Below are positions 1-8,088 of a stretch of 35,769 bases of DNA, piece by piece. Below the pieces are notes generated by a model. It saw only the letters and a list, made by a program, of their open reading frames with translations. It did no database searches and had not been told where the DNA came from. Location: positions 1 through 35,769 of the forward strand of contig QQVP01000039.1 in assembly GCA_003389215.1 (NCBI GenBank), read 5' to 3'. The first letter of the stretch is position 1. Each line of letters opens with the position of its first letter. This DNA is from Planctomycetota bacterium. Its GTDB lineage: Bacteria > Planctomycetota > Planctomycetia > Pirellulales > UBA7805. A program made the translations under genes and the position numbers.

Positions 1-70
1 CGCCACCCGTAGTGAGAGAGGCTGCCTCGCGCGCGGGACGAACCTCGCGCCGATCAGCAGCTCCAGAGAA

Positions 71-129
71 GCGGAGGGCAGGGGACTCGAACCCCCAACC
101 CCTTGCGGGGCACCTGATTTCGAGTCAAA
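71..129 (-). tRNA. 3' fragment of tRNA-Ser(CGA), probable attachment-site remnant
   Basis: Read on the minus strand, this stretch contains an anticodon loop CTCGAAA (anticodon CGA, plus-strand 118-124) with a 5-bp stem. A class II variable arm follows (CCCC, GCAA loop, GGGG), then a T-arm with loop TTCGAGT, then an acceptor 3' strand CCCTCCG. The T-stem has one G-G mismatch and no CCA is encoded. The sequence upstream on the minus strand (plus 130-170) has no D-arm and no matching acceptor 5' strand, so only the 3' half of the gene is present. Elements that integrate in tRNA genes commonly leave such a duplicated 3' half at one end, and two serine recombinases follow directly. The element would then extend rightward from here. 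I see no gene in the remaining bases to 394. Confidence 0.6.
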
Positions 130-394
130 AGGTTCATGCCAGTTGTGCTTCAGTTGCCTTGCAGTTAGCTGTTTCTACCGAGGTTTGCGCGACGCACCTT
201 GCTCGGTGAAACACGAACGATGCGCGCAAGAAGTAACAGTTTAGGTAACACTTCTTCGCCTAAATTCTTGACGAGATAAGCCCGGAAACATTTTGGATTC
301 TGTTTCCCTGGCTGGCGCTCATCGTGTGCCTTCAAATGGCCTGCGAACGCGGGATGGTTCATCCCGTGATTGACCGGTCACAAGGAGAGGCACG

Positions 395-2293
395 ATGTTG
401 AGGAACGTTCCGTTGGAACCGAAGAACTCGGATGGGGTTCTGAGAGTAATTCTTATCGGAAGAGTCTCAAAGCCCAAAGAATCAGATGAACAAACGCAAC
501 TGACGATTGAGTCATCGTTCGAAGCCATAAAGGACTTTCTTGCCGACGTATACAAAGGTCCTATGGATATTCGGCGTTTCGGTGAGCAAATCAGCGGAAT
601 GGTCGTTGATCGGGAAACGATACTGGAAGTGTGGGAGCTTATCGAATCGGGCGAATGGGATCTGGTAATCGCGGAGGATCTTTCGAGGGTTTACAGAAAT
701 CCACGACATCAAATGGCATTCGTACAGGATTGTGTCGACGCAGAAATGAGGTGCATATGTATCGCCGATTCACTCGACACCTGTAACGAAGACTGGGAGA
801 TCATGCTTGGCGTGGCGACCTTGCGCCATGGGATGCATGTTCCCGATACAAAGCGCAGAGTGTCGCGAACAGCAACCTACGCATTTCACAACGGCGGAAT
901 GGTGCTGCAAGTAAAGGCTGGTTATCGCAAGCTCACAAAAGGAGAGGCGGAGTCCGGCGAGTTCGGTCCCGTCGGTCTGCGCGAAGCAAAGGTACCCGAG
1001 TTTACCCCGATCTTTCACGAAATTCGCACGCGTTTGATTGAAACACGATGCGCCTCCGACGTCATCGATTGGCTGAATGAGAGTGGGGTTCCGACTGGGC
1101 CGTACGTAAGAGGCGACTGGAAACCCGGTATCTTCAAAAGCTGTGTATGCGATCCCAAACTTCATGGATGGAGGTTGTTTCGCAGAACAATCTACAAGCA
1201 GATATTCAAGACCGGAAGATACAAGCGAAAACTGAACCTAGAGCCCGAACGTGAGTTCGTTCCCGAACTCGCACATATGACGCTGGAGCAACAAGAATCG
1301 ATGCTCGCCGCCGTTGGGTGGAGGATTGACTGGAATAACTCGATTCCTTCCAAGAAAAGCGGACGAATTGGTGTGAGTCGAAAACAGTCTATTTGGCCGG
1401 GCCAAGCAGCGACTTGTGCTGCTTGCGGCGGACCCATGTTGATCTATGGAGATTTTCTAAAGTGCAAGAACTCGCAAAAGAAGAATGGAAGAACCTGCTG
1501 GAATCTAGTTCAGGTGGATCTGCAATGGACGCGGGATATGACACGCCAATGGCTCATTACTCAACTGGATGTCCTCCCACGCGTCCGCAAAACAATGGTT
1601 GATCTGGCTTGGGCGGAAATCCAAGAGCGGCAGGCCGATACGACGAAGTTACTTGGATTAACTGAGAGTGAACTACAAGATCTTGAAGATCGTCAGAAGA
1701 ATGTTTCCGTAGCCCTTGCCAAGGGCGGACAACTTGAAGGACTCCTAAACGAGTTGAAAGCGATCGAATCGCAGCTCTGTCGATGCCGTAAGAGGCGAAC
1801 TGACTTGATGTCTGAAGAAAGCCATGCCTTTTACAAGTGTCGGGAAGAGATTGATAACAGTTTGCCCGAGGTTCTTGAATTATTAATCAATACTTCTTTT
1901 GAGTTTGCAGATGTGATGCGGACATTCTTTCCGAGATTCGTCGTTCAGCCAATCCAGACGCTGGATTCGGGCCAGGTTTATCCCTGCGGTAAACTTCATT
2001 TTCACGCCGATGAGAATGGAGACGACATTGGTGAATTGACTGAGGTTGTGCTCGATCTCTTCAAGGTTCCGGATCCAATTCGGTTGATGAAGAAGATCGT
2101 CGCGGAACGGGCACGTGTACCCAAGCGGACGCTTCGCCAAATCGCCGATGATTTGCAGACCAATTATATGACAGTGAAACGCGGTCTTGCTTATCGAGCG
2201 TTGATGGATGACCTTAAGGTCGAGGAGCCGTTTCGAGAACTTCATCAAGCGCCAGAGTACGCGCCACGTTGGGGTCGACGGAACAAGATGTGA
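395..2293 (+). CDS. Large serine recombinase (resolvase/integrase family), copy 1
   Basis: This 632-residue protein should cut and rejoin DNA through a 5' phosphoserine link, as large serine integrases do. The N-terminal resolvase domain shows G-R-V-S with the likely nucleophile Ser25, followed by the E-D-L-S-R motif around residue 94-98. A recombinase domain (about 160-300) contains G-Y-R-K. A zinc-ribbon follows with Cys341, Cys344, Cys357 and Cys368. A coiled-coil-rich stretch (about 400-480) comes next. The C-terminus carries a helix-turn-helix-like segment (R-Q-I-A ... Y-M-T-V-K-R) near residues 590-610. The start is supported by AGGAGAGG nine bases upstream. It lies 265 bp from a tRNA fragment and is followed by a diverged paralogue in the same orientation. 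Its substrate sites are unknown. Confidence 0.92.
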   Translation: MLRNVPLEPKNSDGVLRVILIGRVSKPKESDEQTQLTIESSFEAIKDFLADVYKGPMDIRRFGEQISGMVVDRETILEVWELIESGEWDLVIAEDLSRVYRNPRHQMAFVQDCVDAEMRCICIADSLDTCNEDWEIMLGVATLRHGMHVPDTKRRVSRTATYAFHNGGMVLQVKAGYRKLTKGEAESGEFGPVGLREAKVPEFTPIFHEIRTRLIETRCASDVIDWLNESGVPTGPYVRGDWKPGIFKSCVCDPKLHGWRLFRRTIYKQIFKTGRYKRKLNLEPEREFVPELAHMTLEQQESMLAAVGWRIDWNNSIPSKKSGRIGVSRKQSIWPGQAATCAACGGPMLIYGDFLKCKNSQKKNGRTCWNLVQVDLQWTRDMTRQWLITQLDVLPRVRKTMVDLAWAEIQERQADTTKLLGLTESELQDLEDRQKNVSVALAKGGQLEGLLNELKAIESQLCRCRKRRTDLMSEESHAFYKCREEIDNSLPEVLELLINTSFEFADVMRTFFPRFVVQPIQTLDSGQVYPCGKLHFHADENGDDIGELTEVVLDLFKVPDPIRLMKKIVAERARVPKRTLRQIADDLQTNYMTVKRGLAYRALMDDLKVEEPFRELHQAPEYAPRWGRRNKM

Positions 2294-2693
2294 TAGTTAC
2301 GGCGATGTGAAGCGAGCCCGATGCCTGGCATCGCGAAGCGCCGAACCGGCCTCTGCAATGCAATAATGACGCAGTCTGCAGGTTGCTTGCTCTACCAATA
2401 CCTGCGTTCAATTCACTGCGCCTTCGTTAATCACATTTCTTCAGCAGGTCTATTCCGGTCAGCCGATCCATCGCCCAATTCTCGTGGTAAACGCGGCGGT
2501 GTGGCAGAGCAGAAGTGACCGGTCGTGTCGCGCATCGTCGGGCTTTTTTCACGTGATGTGATCGTCGCCCACCCACTTCGAAGCTCTCTTGGCGCGCCAT
2601 GCAGCTTGTCACCGTTCTCTTGTAGTGCGTTCGCGGCACGGGTCGGCGCAGGCGAATCATCCATTTTGCAACTCGCTCGGGAGTGTAATCGAT
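2294..2693 (+). other. Intergenic region between the two recombinases
   Basis: This 400-bp stretch holds no supportable gene. Short open frames occur on both strands, but none has a convincing ribosome site plus protein-like composition. A run of six T follows a GC-rich stretch near 2540-2556, but I could not draw a convincing stem for a terminator there. The second recombinase's ribosome site (GGGAG, about 2679-2683) lies at the right end. An in-frame ATG at 2589 could extend that protein by 35 residues, but those residues have no counterpart in copy 1. Confidence 0.5.
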
Positions 2694-4622
2694 ATGCTAA
2701 ATCTTTCAGTGCCCCTTACGCCAAAGAACTCCGGTGGTCCGCTCTTAGTTCTAATCATCGGCCGTATCTCCACCGAATACCAGAACATCGAAAACATCGA
2801 CGCCTCGTATCGCTACGTAGAGAAGTTCCTGCAAGAGAGCTATGACGGACCACTGGAGGTGAAGCTGCTGGGCGAACAGGCCAGTGGAATGCTTACCACG
2901 CGCGCCAGCATTCAGGAAGCCGAGAGTCTGGTCGCCGAAGGCAAGGTCGATCTCGTCATTTCGGAAGACCTTGGTCGCATCTATCGCAATCCCCGACATC
3001 AGTACGACTTCGTACAGAACGCGGTTGATATGGGCACGCGGGTCATTTGCTTGGGCGACAATCTCGATACGAGCGATCCAAACTGGGAAGTCGTGATGGG
3101 CGCCGCGACACTGCGGCACGGCCTGTTCATACCCGACACGAGACGTCGCGTTCGTAGGACAGCCACTCATTCATTTCACAACGGCGGGCTGGTTCAGAAA
3201 ATCCGTTATGGCTATCGAAAACTCACTAAGGAAGAGGCTGCCGGCGGACATTTCGGTCCGAAGGGGCTGCGCATCGCCAAGCGACCTGAATGCACGCCGA
3301 TCATACTCGCGATGCGGGAACAAGTCATTCGCGGAAGGCCATTCACCGCCATCGCCGAATGGCTTGAGTCCGAGGGCGTTGAAACGGGGCCATACGTCAC
3401 GTGTGGTTGTTGGACCTGCCGATTGGTAAAGGATCTACTCCGCGATCCGATCTTGAGTGGGACGCGGACGTTTCGGGACACGATCTTTGAGCCGATCTTT
3501 CGTACGGGCCATCACCGGCGCCGCAAGAATGCGGAACCGGAAAGCTCGTATTGTCCAGAACTGGCTCACATGTCCCGTGACGAACAACAATCGCTTTGGC
3601 AAGCCATGGACAAAAAAGCCTTGCGATCTAGCGAGGCGTCAAAGCGGCAGCACAAACGCCGCAATATTTCCCGCAGTCGTTCGATCTGGCCAGGCCAGTC
3701 AGCAACATGTGGCGTGTGTGGCGGACTCCTGTATTACATGGGCAAAAGCCTGCGCTGCAAGAACTCCTTGGCGAACGCGCACAAACCTTGCTGGAACCAT
3801 GTCCAAGTTCCGGCGGAACTCACCCGTCAACGGATGGTCGGGTGGCTCATGGAATACGTTAACCAGTCGCCAAACGACCGGCAATTAGTGGCTGAAACCA
3901 CGTGGAACATCTGGAAGAGGGCATATGGACGCAGCGACTCACTTCAGGCAGCAGCCCAACAGAAGGTGCAGGCATTGGAAAGAAAGGCCGACAACCTCGC
4001 TAGGGCGATTGCCGAGGGAGGCGAGCTTGATGCATTGCTTCGCGAGTTGGCGGCCGTCCAGGCAGCCCGAGACGACACGGTCGCACACCAGGCCGAACAG
4101 CGTAATAAGTTGGAGGTTGTTCAGGGTCCGCATTCGATGGAGCAACTTGAGCAGCAGCTAGGGGATGTTGTGAGATCGCTGATCTCCACATCGTATGAAT
4201 TCGCTGACGTAATGCGACAAGTATTTCCAGAGTTCGTTGTTTGGCCAGTGCAGGCGCTCGATACGACTCAGATACGGCCGCGCGCGCGGTTCACGCTTCG
4301 ACTCGATACGTTTGATTCCAGCAGCGCCAACGGGCATGGTGTCCCATCGGAAGTGCATGGCGTGCTGGACTTGTTTGATCCACCCCAACACATTGTCCAC
4401 ATCGATGCCTGCACCGACGCTAAGCAAGCTACGCCACGGGCTTCCCTGCGGGAAATCGCGCGAAGGTTGGACATTAGCTACATGAGCGTGAAACGAGCCC
4501 TCGACTATGGTCGCCGGATGAAGCAACTCGGGCTAGTGGAACCTTATCGAGAGCTGCGATCCGAGCCCAAGACGGCTTCACGTTGGAGAAAGAGGCCAAC
4601 ACGACGACAAACGTCAGAATAG
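2694..4622 (+). CDS. Large serine recombinase (resolvase/integrase family), copy 2
   Basis: This 642-residue paralogue of the preceding gene shares its whole architecture. It has a resolvase domain with G-R-I-S (nucleophile Ser about residue 24) and the E-D-L-G-R motif, then a recombinase domain containing G-Y-R-K-L-T-K. A Cys-x2-Cys ... Cys ... Cys zinc-ribbon, a helical coiled-coil segment and the same C-terminal helix-turn-helix-like block (R-E-I-A-R ... Y-M-S-V-K-R) follow. The start at 2694 is chosen because its first residues (M-L-N-L-S-V-P-L ... P-K-N-S) align with the start of copy 1 and GGGAG lies 10 bases upstream. A longer frame from 2589 is open but lacks that support. The two copies are clearly diverged, not a recent duplication. 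They may act as a pair on one mobile element, or one may be relict. Confidence 0.9.
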   Translation: MLNLSVPLTPKNSGGPLLVLIIGRISTEYQNIENIDASYRYVEKFLQESYDGPLEVKLLGEQASGMLTTRASIQEAESLVAEGKVDLVISEDLGRIYRNPRHQYDFVQNAVDMGTRVICLGDNLDTSDPNWEVVMGAATLRHGLFIPDTRRRVRRTATHSFHNGGLVQKIRYGYRKLTKEEAAGGHFGPKGLRIAKRPECTPIILAMREQVIRGRPFTAIAEWLESEGVETGPYVTCGCWTCRLVKDLLRDPILSGTRTFRDTIFEPIFRTGHHRRRKNAEPESSYCPELAHMSRDEQQSLWQAMDKKALRSSEASKRQHKRRNISRSRSIWPGQSATCGVCGGLLYYMGKSLRCKNSLANAHKPCWNHVQVPAELTRQRMVGWLMEYVNQSPNDRQLVAETTWNIWKRAYGRSDSLQAAAQQKVQALERKADNLARAIAEGGELDALLRELAAVQAARDDTVAHQAEQRNKLEVVQGPHSMEQLEQQLGDVVRSLISTSYEFADVMRQVFPEFVVWPVQALDTTQIRPRARFTLRLDTFDSSSANGHGVPSEVHGVLDLFDPPQHIVHIDACTDAKQATPRASLREIARRLDISYMSVKRALDYGRRMKQLGLVEPYRELRSEPKTASRWRKRPTRRQTSE

Positions 4623-4635
4623 AAAGGAAAGCCTA

Positions 4636-4851
4636 TTGCCACTTACAAAATGGTTTCGCGGCAGACGAGTATGCCGCACAAAGCGACGTGGCGGTCGCAT
4701 TCTAGTGAAGCTCGGCGGTGATTCCCGCGGCGATCCGCCAAACTGGATCGCCGTCTCCCTGAAAGAGTATTCCGCCTGCGTGCAATATCGGTACGTTGAG
4801 CCAGATCGGGCACTGCCCGATAGTCGACCCCTCTCATTGGACGGTCACTGA
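4636..4851 (+). CDS. Possible small basic protein after the recombinases
   Basis: An open frame of 71 codons starts at a TTG 13 bases after the recombinase stop, preceded by AAAGGAAAG at suitable spacing. The product would be basic at its N-terminus (many Arg and Lys in the first 25 residues) with a hydrophobic middle and no recognised domain. Against it, the frame overlaps two near-perfect hairpins (4728-4753 and 4805-4821), so the region may be structured RNA instead. I treat it as a hypothetical gene of low confidence. If real, it would be the last member of the recombinase transcript. Confidence 0.3.
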   Translation: MPLTKWFRGRRVCRTKRRGGRILVKLGGDSRGDPPNWIAVSLKEYSACVQYRYVEPDRALPDSRPLSLDGH

Positions 4852-4990
4852 CACCCTCAAAACTGACTGACATCATCGCCGTCACGCGCGCGTCTCTTTG
4901 CGTGCTACAGACTCTCTGTAACACGCAGCTTGTAGTCTTATCTTCTTGCCCCGGGCGCATAGCAGTCGCTGCTGTGCGTCCGGGGTTTTT
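4728..4990 (+). ncRNA. Hairpin-rich leader or small RNA ahead of the ubiquitin-like operon
   Basis: Four strong stem-loops follow one another. CGGCGATCC pairs with GGATCGCCG (4728-4753, 8-nt loop). ATCGGGC pairs with GCCCGAT (4805-4821, 3-nt loop). GCGTGCTACAG pairs with CTGTAACACGC with one mismatch (4900-4926). A long terminator stem closes the series (4949-4990). The series ends 31 nt before the start codon of the next operon. It could be the 3' part of the recombinase transcript, a separate small RNA, or a leader that controls entry into the operon by attenuation. No promoter is clear. The structures are seen directly; the role is inference. Confidence 0.4.
4949..4990 (+). terminator. Strong rho-independent terminator
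   Basis: CCCCGG (4949-4954) pairs with CCGGGG (4980-4985), CGCA with TGCG, and AGCAG with CTGCT around a TCG loop. Only wobble positions interrupt the stem, and five T follow (4986-4990). It separates the recombinase transcript from the ubiquitin-like operon. It leaves only 31 nt before the ATG at 5022, which includes the ribosome site, so little room remains for an independent promoter after it. Confidence 0.85.
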
Positions 4991-5021
4991 CGTTTCCCGA
5001 TCCCGGCAGGAGGAGTATTCC

Positions 5022-5237
5022 ATGAAACAGGCCGACCTTAACCGCGCTGTCGCCCATGCCACGGGCGAGACGGTTTCCACGATCAAGCGACTTGGATTCC
5101 TGTTGGCCGATCCGGCCGACAGTCTCGATCCAGACTCGGAGGAGTATGGCCCGCACGTCATCGATTGGGACGAGCTGCAGGCCCAGCGAATCGACGGCGA
5201 TACGTGGGAGCCACAGCATGAACCGGCCGTCGCATGA
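5022..5237 (+). CDS. Small protein, first gene of the ubiquitin-like operon
   Basis: This 71-residue acidic protein begins M-K-Q-A-D-L-N-R-A-V-A, followed by A-T-G-E-T and I-K-R-L-G-F. That pattern faintly resembles the N-terminal helix-turn-helix of HU-type DNA-binding proteins, but the HU arm is absent. The C-terminal half is rich in Asp and Glu and contains H-V-I-D-W-D-E-L. The start is fixed by AGGAGGAG eight bases upstream; a longer frame from 4902 would run through the terminator. It overlaps the next gene by 20 bp. I do not recognise a family with certainty. Its place at the head of the operon suggests an accessory or regulatory part of the conjugation system. Confidence 0.7.
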   Translation: MKQADLNRAVAHATGETVSTIKRLGFLLADPADSLDPDSEEYGPHVIDWDELQAQRIDGDTWEPQHEPAVA

Positions 5238-5409
5238 ATCGAGCGAAACGCCGCTGTCTGACGTGAAGCTGGCGGTCAATCTCGATTGTACAGATCCGCG
5301 CCGGCGACAGCAGCTGCGCAGTGGCCAACAGCGCGGACGACGTGAATTCGGAATGGGTCCGCGCCCCGTCAAGCGAAGACGCCGAAATCGGCGTGGCCAC
5401 ACAGCTTGA
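5218..5409 (+). CDS. Small arginine-rich protein
   Basis: A 63-codon gene starts inside the end of the previous one (20-bp overlap), with GGGAG eight bases before its ATG. The first half is mixed and polar. The second half is strongly basic, with [11 protein letters not shown] and a K-R-R-R-R-N-R-R stretch near the C-terminus. A longer frame from 5056 is open, but it lies wholly out of frame inside the upstream gene and is not favoured. The basic tail suggests nucleic-acid or acidic-partner binding. Two further tiny genes in this operon (8089 and 8298) also end in Arg-rich tails. No family is recognised. Confidence 0.5.
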   Translation: MNRPSHESSETPLSDVKLAVNLDCTDPRRRQQLRSGQQRGRREFGMGPRPVKRRRRNRRGHTA

Positions 5410-5459
5410 TGCGCCTCGCCTCTTATCCACCTCTCAACGTTACTCACGAAAGGATCACG

Positions 5460-5684
5460 ATGAAGGTCTTACTGATTAACCACGACGGCGGCGGCTTCGC
5501 CGACTACGTAGAAATTGTCGATGGCACGACGGTTGCGCAGCTCTTCGAGCAGCAGGTCGGTTCAGGCCGTGCAAGCGACTATCTGATCCGCGTCAATCGA
5601 CAACCCTGTCCGGCGGATCAAGTGCTGCAAGAGGGCGACCGAGTCTCCTTCACGCCGACGAAAATTGAGGGCGCGCTTCGATAA
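5460..5684 (+). CDS. Ubiquitin-like (MoaD/ThiS-fold) modifier protein
   Basis: This 74-residue protein has the layout of a beta-grasp ubiquitin-like modifier. A first beta hairpin (M-K-V-L-L-I-N ... Y-V-E-I) is followed by a helix led by [10 protein letters not shown] strand L-I-R-V-N-R then comes, and a late [10 protein letters not shown] strand typical of ThiS/MoaD relatives. The C-terminus is T-K-I-E-G-A-L-R, not the usual Gly-Gly, so the JAMM peptidase encoded downstream may first trim it. It should be adenylated by the E1-like protein (7399) and passed to the E2-like domain (5764). The start has AAAGGA five bases upstream; a longer frame from 5406 adds residues outside the fold. Confidence 0.85.
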   Translation: MKVLLINHDGGGFADYVEIVDGTTVAQLFEQQVGSGRASDYLIRVNRQPCPADQVLQEGDRVSFTPTKIEGALR

Positions 5685-5763
5685 CGTAACTTCGCCCACA
5701 GGTCGTCGAGCATCCGCGCTCGGCGGCCTGGCGGGCCAACTCTCAAATAAGAAGGACCGTGCA

Positions 5764-6783
5764 ATGAATCGAACGGATAAGCGGCTAACGAGAGTGGCGG
5801 TAGATTTGCATGAACAACTCGGGTCAGATCGATCTCCGCCGGCCCGAATCGAGTTGCCCAACGCGGCGTGGCAACAGGCGGAGACCTTCCTGCAGCGGAT
5901 CCACCGAGCGCGCAAAAGGGGTTGGTTTCTGGCTAGCCAGCGTCTCGTCGATGAATTGCGGTGCGCGCTGCAACGACTGCGCAATGAACTGACTACGCTC
6001 TGTGATGCAATCCAAATCCCACTGGCCGAAGCAGGCGTAGCCTCCGTTGCTGACATTTGTGCCGACCTGACCGCCCTGCACGAAGAGTTTGGAGACGTCG
6101 ACGTTGATCTACGTTGCAATACGATTTCGGTGACCACCGAGCCGATTGACCTTGAGGGCATTTGCCTTGGGCCCTTTGAAATCTGCCTCGATGGGTGCGA
6201 TCTGGTCGGCGGCCATCCACGCAACTATCGAGTGATCGCGCTCGATCCCAATCCCGCCGCATCTAACGAAACCGTCACGCATCCCCACGTGCAGGACGAT
6301 GCGGTCTGCGAGGGCGAAGGCCATCAGTTGATTCGCAACGCACTCGAACAGGGTCGCCTGCTTGATTTCTTTCTGATCGTCTCCAACCTATTGCGAAGCT
6401 ACAACAGCAACAGTCCCTATGTCTCTCTGTCCGATTGGCACGGCGTGGATTGTACCGACTGTGGAACGACTGTTTGCGAGAACGAACGGTGGGCTTGTGA
6501 GAAGTGCGAAGCATGGGTGTGTGGCGAATGCTACTTCAGTTGTTCTGACTGCGACGGAGTGTATTGCGCTACATGCGTAGTCCAGTGCGCTAGGTGCGAG
6601 GAATACTCGTGCTCTTCATGTTCTTGCCGGTGTGCAAGATGCCAGCAGGAAGTGTGTCCGGACTGTCTCAATCAAAACGAAAGGTGTTCAGACTGTCATG
6701 ACCAAGAAACAGAAGAATCGAACGACCCACCCATTAACTGTGAACAATCCAGCCGGGCCGGCACAGCCGGTGCTTCGGTTTAG
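5764..6783 (+). CDS. E2-like (UBC fold) and RING-like zinc protein fusion
   Basis: This 339-residue protein appears to join two steps of ubiquitin-type transfer. Residues 1-110 are mostly helical. Residues about 115-225 resemble prokaryotic E2/UBC domains: a beta-rich stretch, then H-P-H-V (173-176), the likely catalytic Cys182 in V-C-E-G, and a helix ending in S-Y-N-S-N-S-P-Y. Residues 230-311 hold 22 cysteines as repeated Cys-x2-Cys pairs about four residues apart, expected to bind several zinc ions in a RING-like or zinc-ribbon fold. The start at 5764 has AAGGA seven bases upstream; a longer frame from 5665 lacks support. It lies between the modifier gene and the JAMM peptidase, whose start overlaps its last 86 bases. 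The E2 assignment is strong by context and moderate by motif; E3 activity is inference. Confidence 0.8.
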   Translation: MNRTDKRLTRVAVDLHEQLGSDRSPPARIELPNAAWQQAETFLQRIHRARKRGWFLASQRLVDELRCALQRLRNELTTLCDAIQIPLAEAGVASVADICADLTALHEEFGDVDVDLRCNTISVTTEPIDLEGICLGPFEICLDGCDLVGGHPRNYRVIALDPNPAASNETVTHPHVQDDAVCEGEGHQLIRNALEQGRLLDFFLIVSNLLRSYNSNSPYVSLSDWHGVDCTDCGTTVCENERWACEKCEAWVCGECYFSCSDCDGVYCATCVVQCARCEEYSCSSCSCRCARCQQEVCPDCLNQNERCSDCHDQETEESNDPPINCEQSSRAGTAGASV

Positions 6784-7399
6784 TCCCACCGCGTGGGCCA
6801 AGCTGCTGTTCCTGCGTGATTACGGAAAAACCGAGGTGGGCGGCTTCGGCATCGCGCCGCGTGACGACCTTCTCTATTTAGAAGACGTACAGCTCGTCAG
6901 ACAAACCTGTTCCTGGGCGCACGTAGCGTTCGACGATGAGTCGGTCGCTGACTTCTTCGATCAGCAGGTCGATGCTGCGAGACACCCTGAGCAGTTTGCC
7001 CGCGTCTGGGTTCACACGCATCCAGGTGACTGTCCACGCCCGAGCCAAGTGGACGAAGATACGTTTAGTCGCGTCTTTGGCCGCTCGGCGTGGGCCGTCA
7101 TGTTCATTTTGGCATATGAAGGCCAAACGTATGCCCGATTGCGATTCAACGATGGACCGGGCGCCGACCTGAAGGTTGCAGTCGGTCTCGATTACTCACG
7201 GCCATTTGGCGGCTGTGATCACGAGGCCTGGAAGCAGGAATATCTGTCCAATGTCCAGGCGCAACAACCGATCCGCATCACGTCCACGGCAACGGAACCG
7301 GTTGTTGAATCACCGTTCGATGAGGAACCGACTGACGAATGGCTCGACAACTGGTTCGACTACGCCGAAGACGACGACAACGTGAAAGGGTTGCATTAA
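6698..7399 (+). CDS. JAMM/JAB (MPN) metallopeptidase, candidate deconjugase or Ubl processor
   Basis: This 233-residue protein carries a complete JAMM zinc site: Glu47 in E-V-G-G-F-G, His106 and His108 in V-H-T-H-P, then Ser116 and Asp119 with the canonical H-x-H-x7-S-x2-D spacing. Eukaryotic and bacterial relatives cleave isopeptide bonds or mature ubiquitin-like proteins. Here it could trim the Ubl after its Gly-Ala, or remove it from targets. The start at 6698 gives an 86-bp overlap with the E2/RING gene. A GTG at 6770 would reduce the overlap to 14 bp and still keep the whole domain. The C-terminal ~35 residues are acidic (Asp/Glu/Trp). Its stop overlaps the E1 start as TAATG, which implies coupled translation. 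Confidence 0.92.
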   Translation: MTKKQKNRTTHPLTVNNPAGPAQPVLRFSPTAWAKLLFLRDYGKTEVGGFGIAPRDDLLYLEDVQLVRQTCSWAHVAFDDESVADFFDQQVDAARHPEQFARVWVHTHPGDCPRPSQVDEDTFSRVFGRSAWAVMFILAYEGQTYARLRFNDGPGADLKVAVGLDYSRPFGGCDHEAWKQEYLSNVQAQQPIRITSTATEPVVESPFDEEPTDEWLDNWFDYAEDDDNVKGLH

Positions 7400-8076
7400 T
7401 GACATTAACGAGGACAACAGAAAAAGATCGTTTCAGTCGTCAACGTGAACTGGTTCCTGCCGACCGGCTGGCGACGATCACGGCGACCGTGATTGGAGTT
7501 GGCGCCATCGGTCGGCAGGTGGCATTGCACCTGGCCGCCATCGGTGTGTCTCGCATCCAGTTGGTTGACTTCGATACTGTCGATCTAACGAACGTCACGA
7601 CACAGGGCTATTTCACCGAAGACGTCGGCGAGCCGAAAGTGCTCGCCACGGCTTGTGCGATTGGTCGGCTGGATAGTGACATCCAGGTCAGGGCGGTAGA
7701 AGATCGCTATCGCGCCAGGCTGGACATCGGTGAGGCCGTGTTTTGTTGCGTCGATTCGATCTCAGCGCGAGCTGCCATTTGGCGGTCAGCCAGGAGCCGA
7801 TGTCAGTTTTGGGTGGACGGGCGCATGCGGGGCGAGGTGATTCGCGTACTCACGGCCTCCTCCACAGAGGACTACGCACGCTACGCCGAGACGCTGTTTC
7901 CGCAGCGTGAGGCCCAGCAAGGCAGCTGCACGTCACGCAGCACAATCTATGCCGCCAGTATCGCGGCGGGACTCATGGTCCATCAATTCACTCGCTGGTT
8001 GCGTCATCTGCCTACGGACAGGGATACCATCATCAACCTGTTGGCCGATGAATGGTCAACGAACCCCACGCACTAG
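7399..8076 (+). CDS. ThiF/E1-like adenylyltransferase
   Basis: This 225-residue protein matches the ThiF/MoeB/E1 adenylation domain, which activates the C-terminus of a ubiquitin-like protein with ATP. The nucleotide loop G-V-G-A-I-G is at 33-38, followed by the acidic L-V-D-F-D-T-V-D (55-62) and N-V-T-T-Q. F-C-C-V-D-S (115-120) forms the second strand core. Cys177 in Q-G-S-C-T-S-R lies where related enzymes carry a catalytic or crossover-loop cysteine, and is the best candidate for a thioester. The domain is short, with no separate ubiquitin-fold domain. The ATG overlaps the JAMM gene stop (TAATG), and AAAGGG precedes it. An upstream in-frame extension from 7339 is Arg-rich coding shadow and is not favoured. 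Confidence 0.9.
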   Translation: MTLTRTTEKDRFSRQRELVPADRLATITATVIGVGAIGRQVALHLAAIGVSRIQLVDFDTVDLTNVTTQGYFTEDVGEPKVLATACAIGRLDSDIQVRAVEDRYRARLDIGEAVFCCVDSISARAAIWRSARSRCQFWVDGRMRGEVIRVLTASSTEDYARYAETLFPQREAQQGSCTSRSTIYAASIAAGLMVHQFTRWLRHLPTDRDTIINLLADEWSTNPTH

Positions 8077-8088
8077 AAAGGAGGGGAT

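Noticed and set aside
2540..2556. A terminator between the two recombinases, at the TTTTTT run.
   Set aside because: No stable stem could be drawn immediately before the T-run.
5022..8076. The Ubl/JAB/ThiF operon as a PRTRC (ParB-related, ThiF-related) plasmid cassette.
   Set aside because: PRTRC cassettes carry a ParB-like gene and several other named members in fixed order. None is seen here, while an E2-like/RING-like fusion is present.
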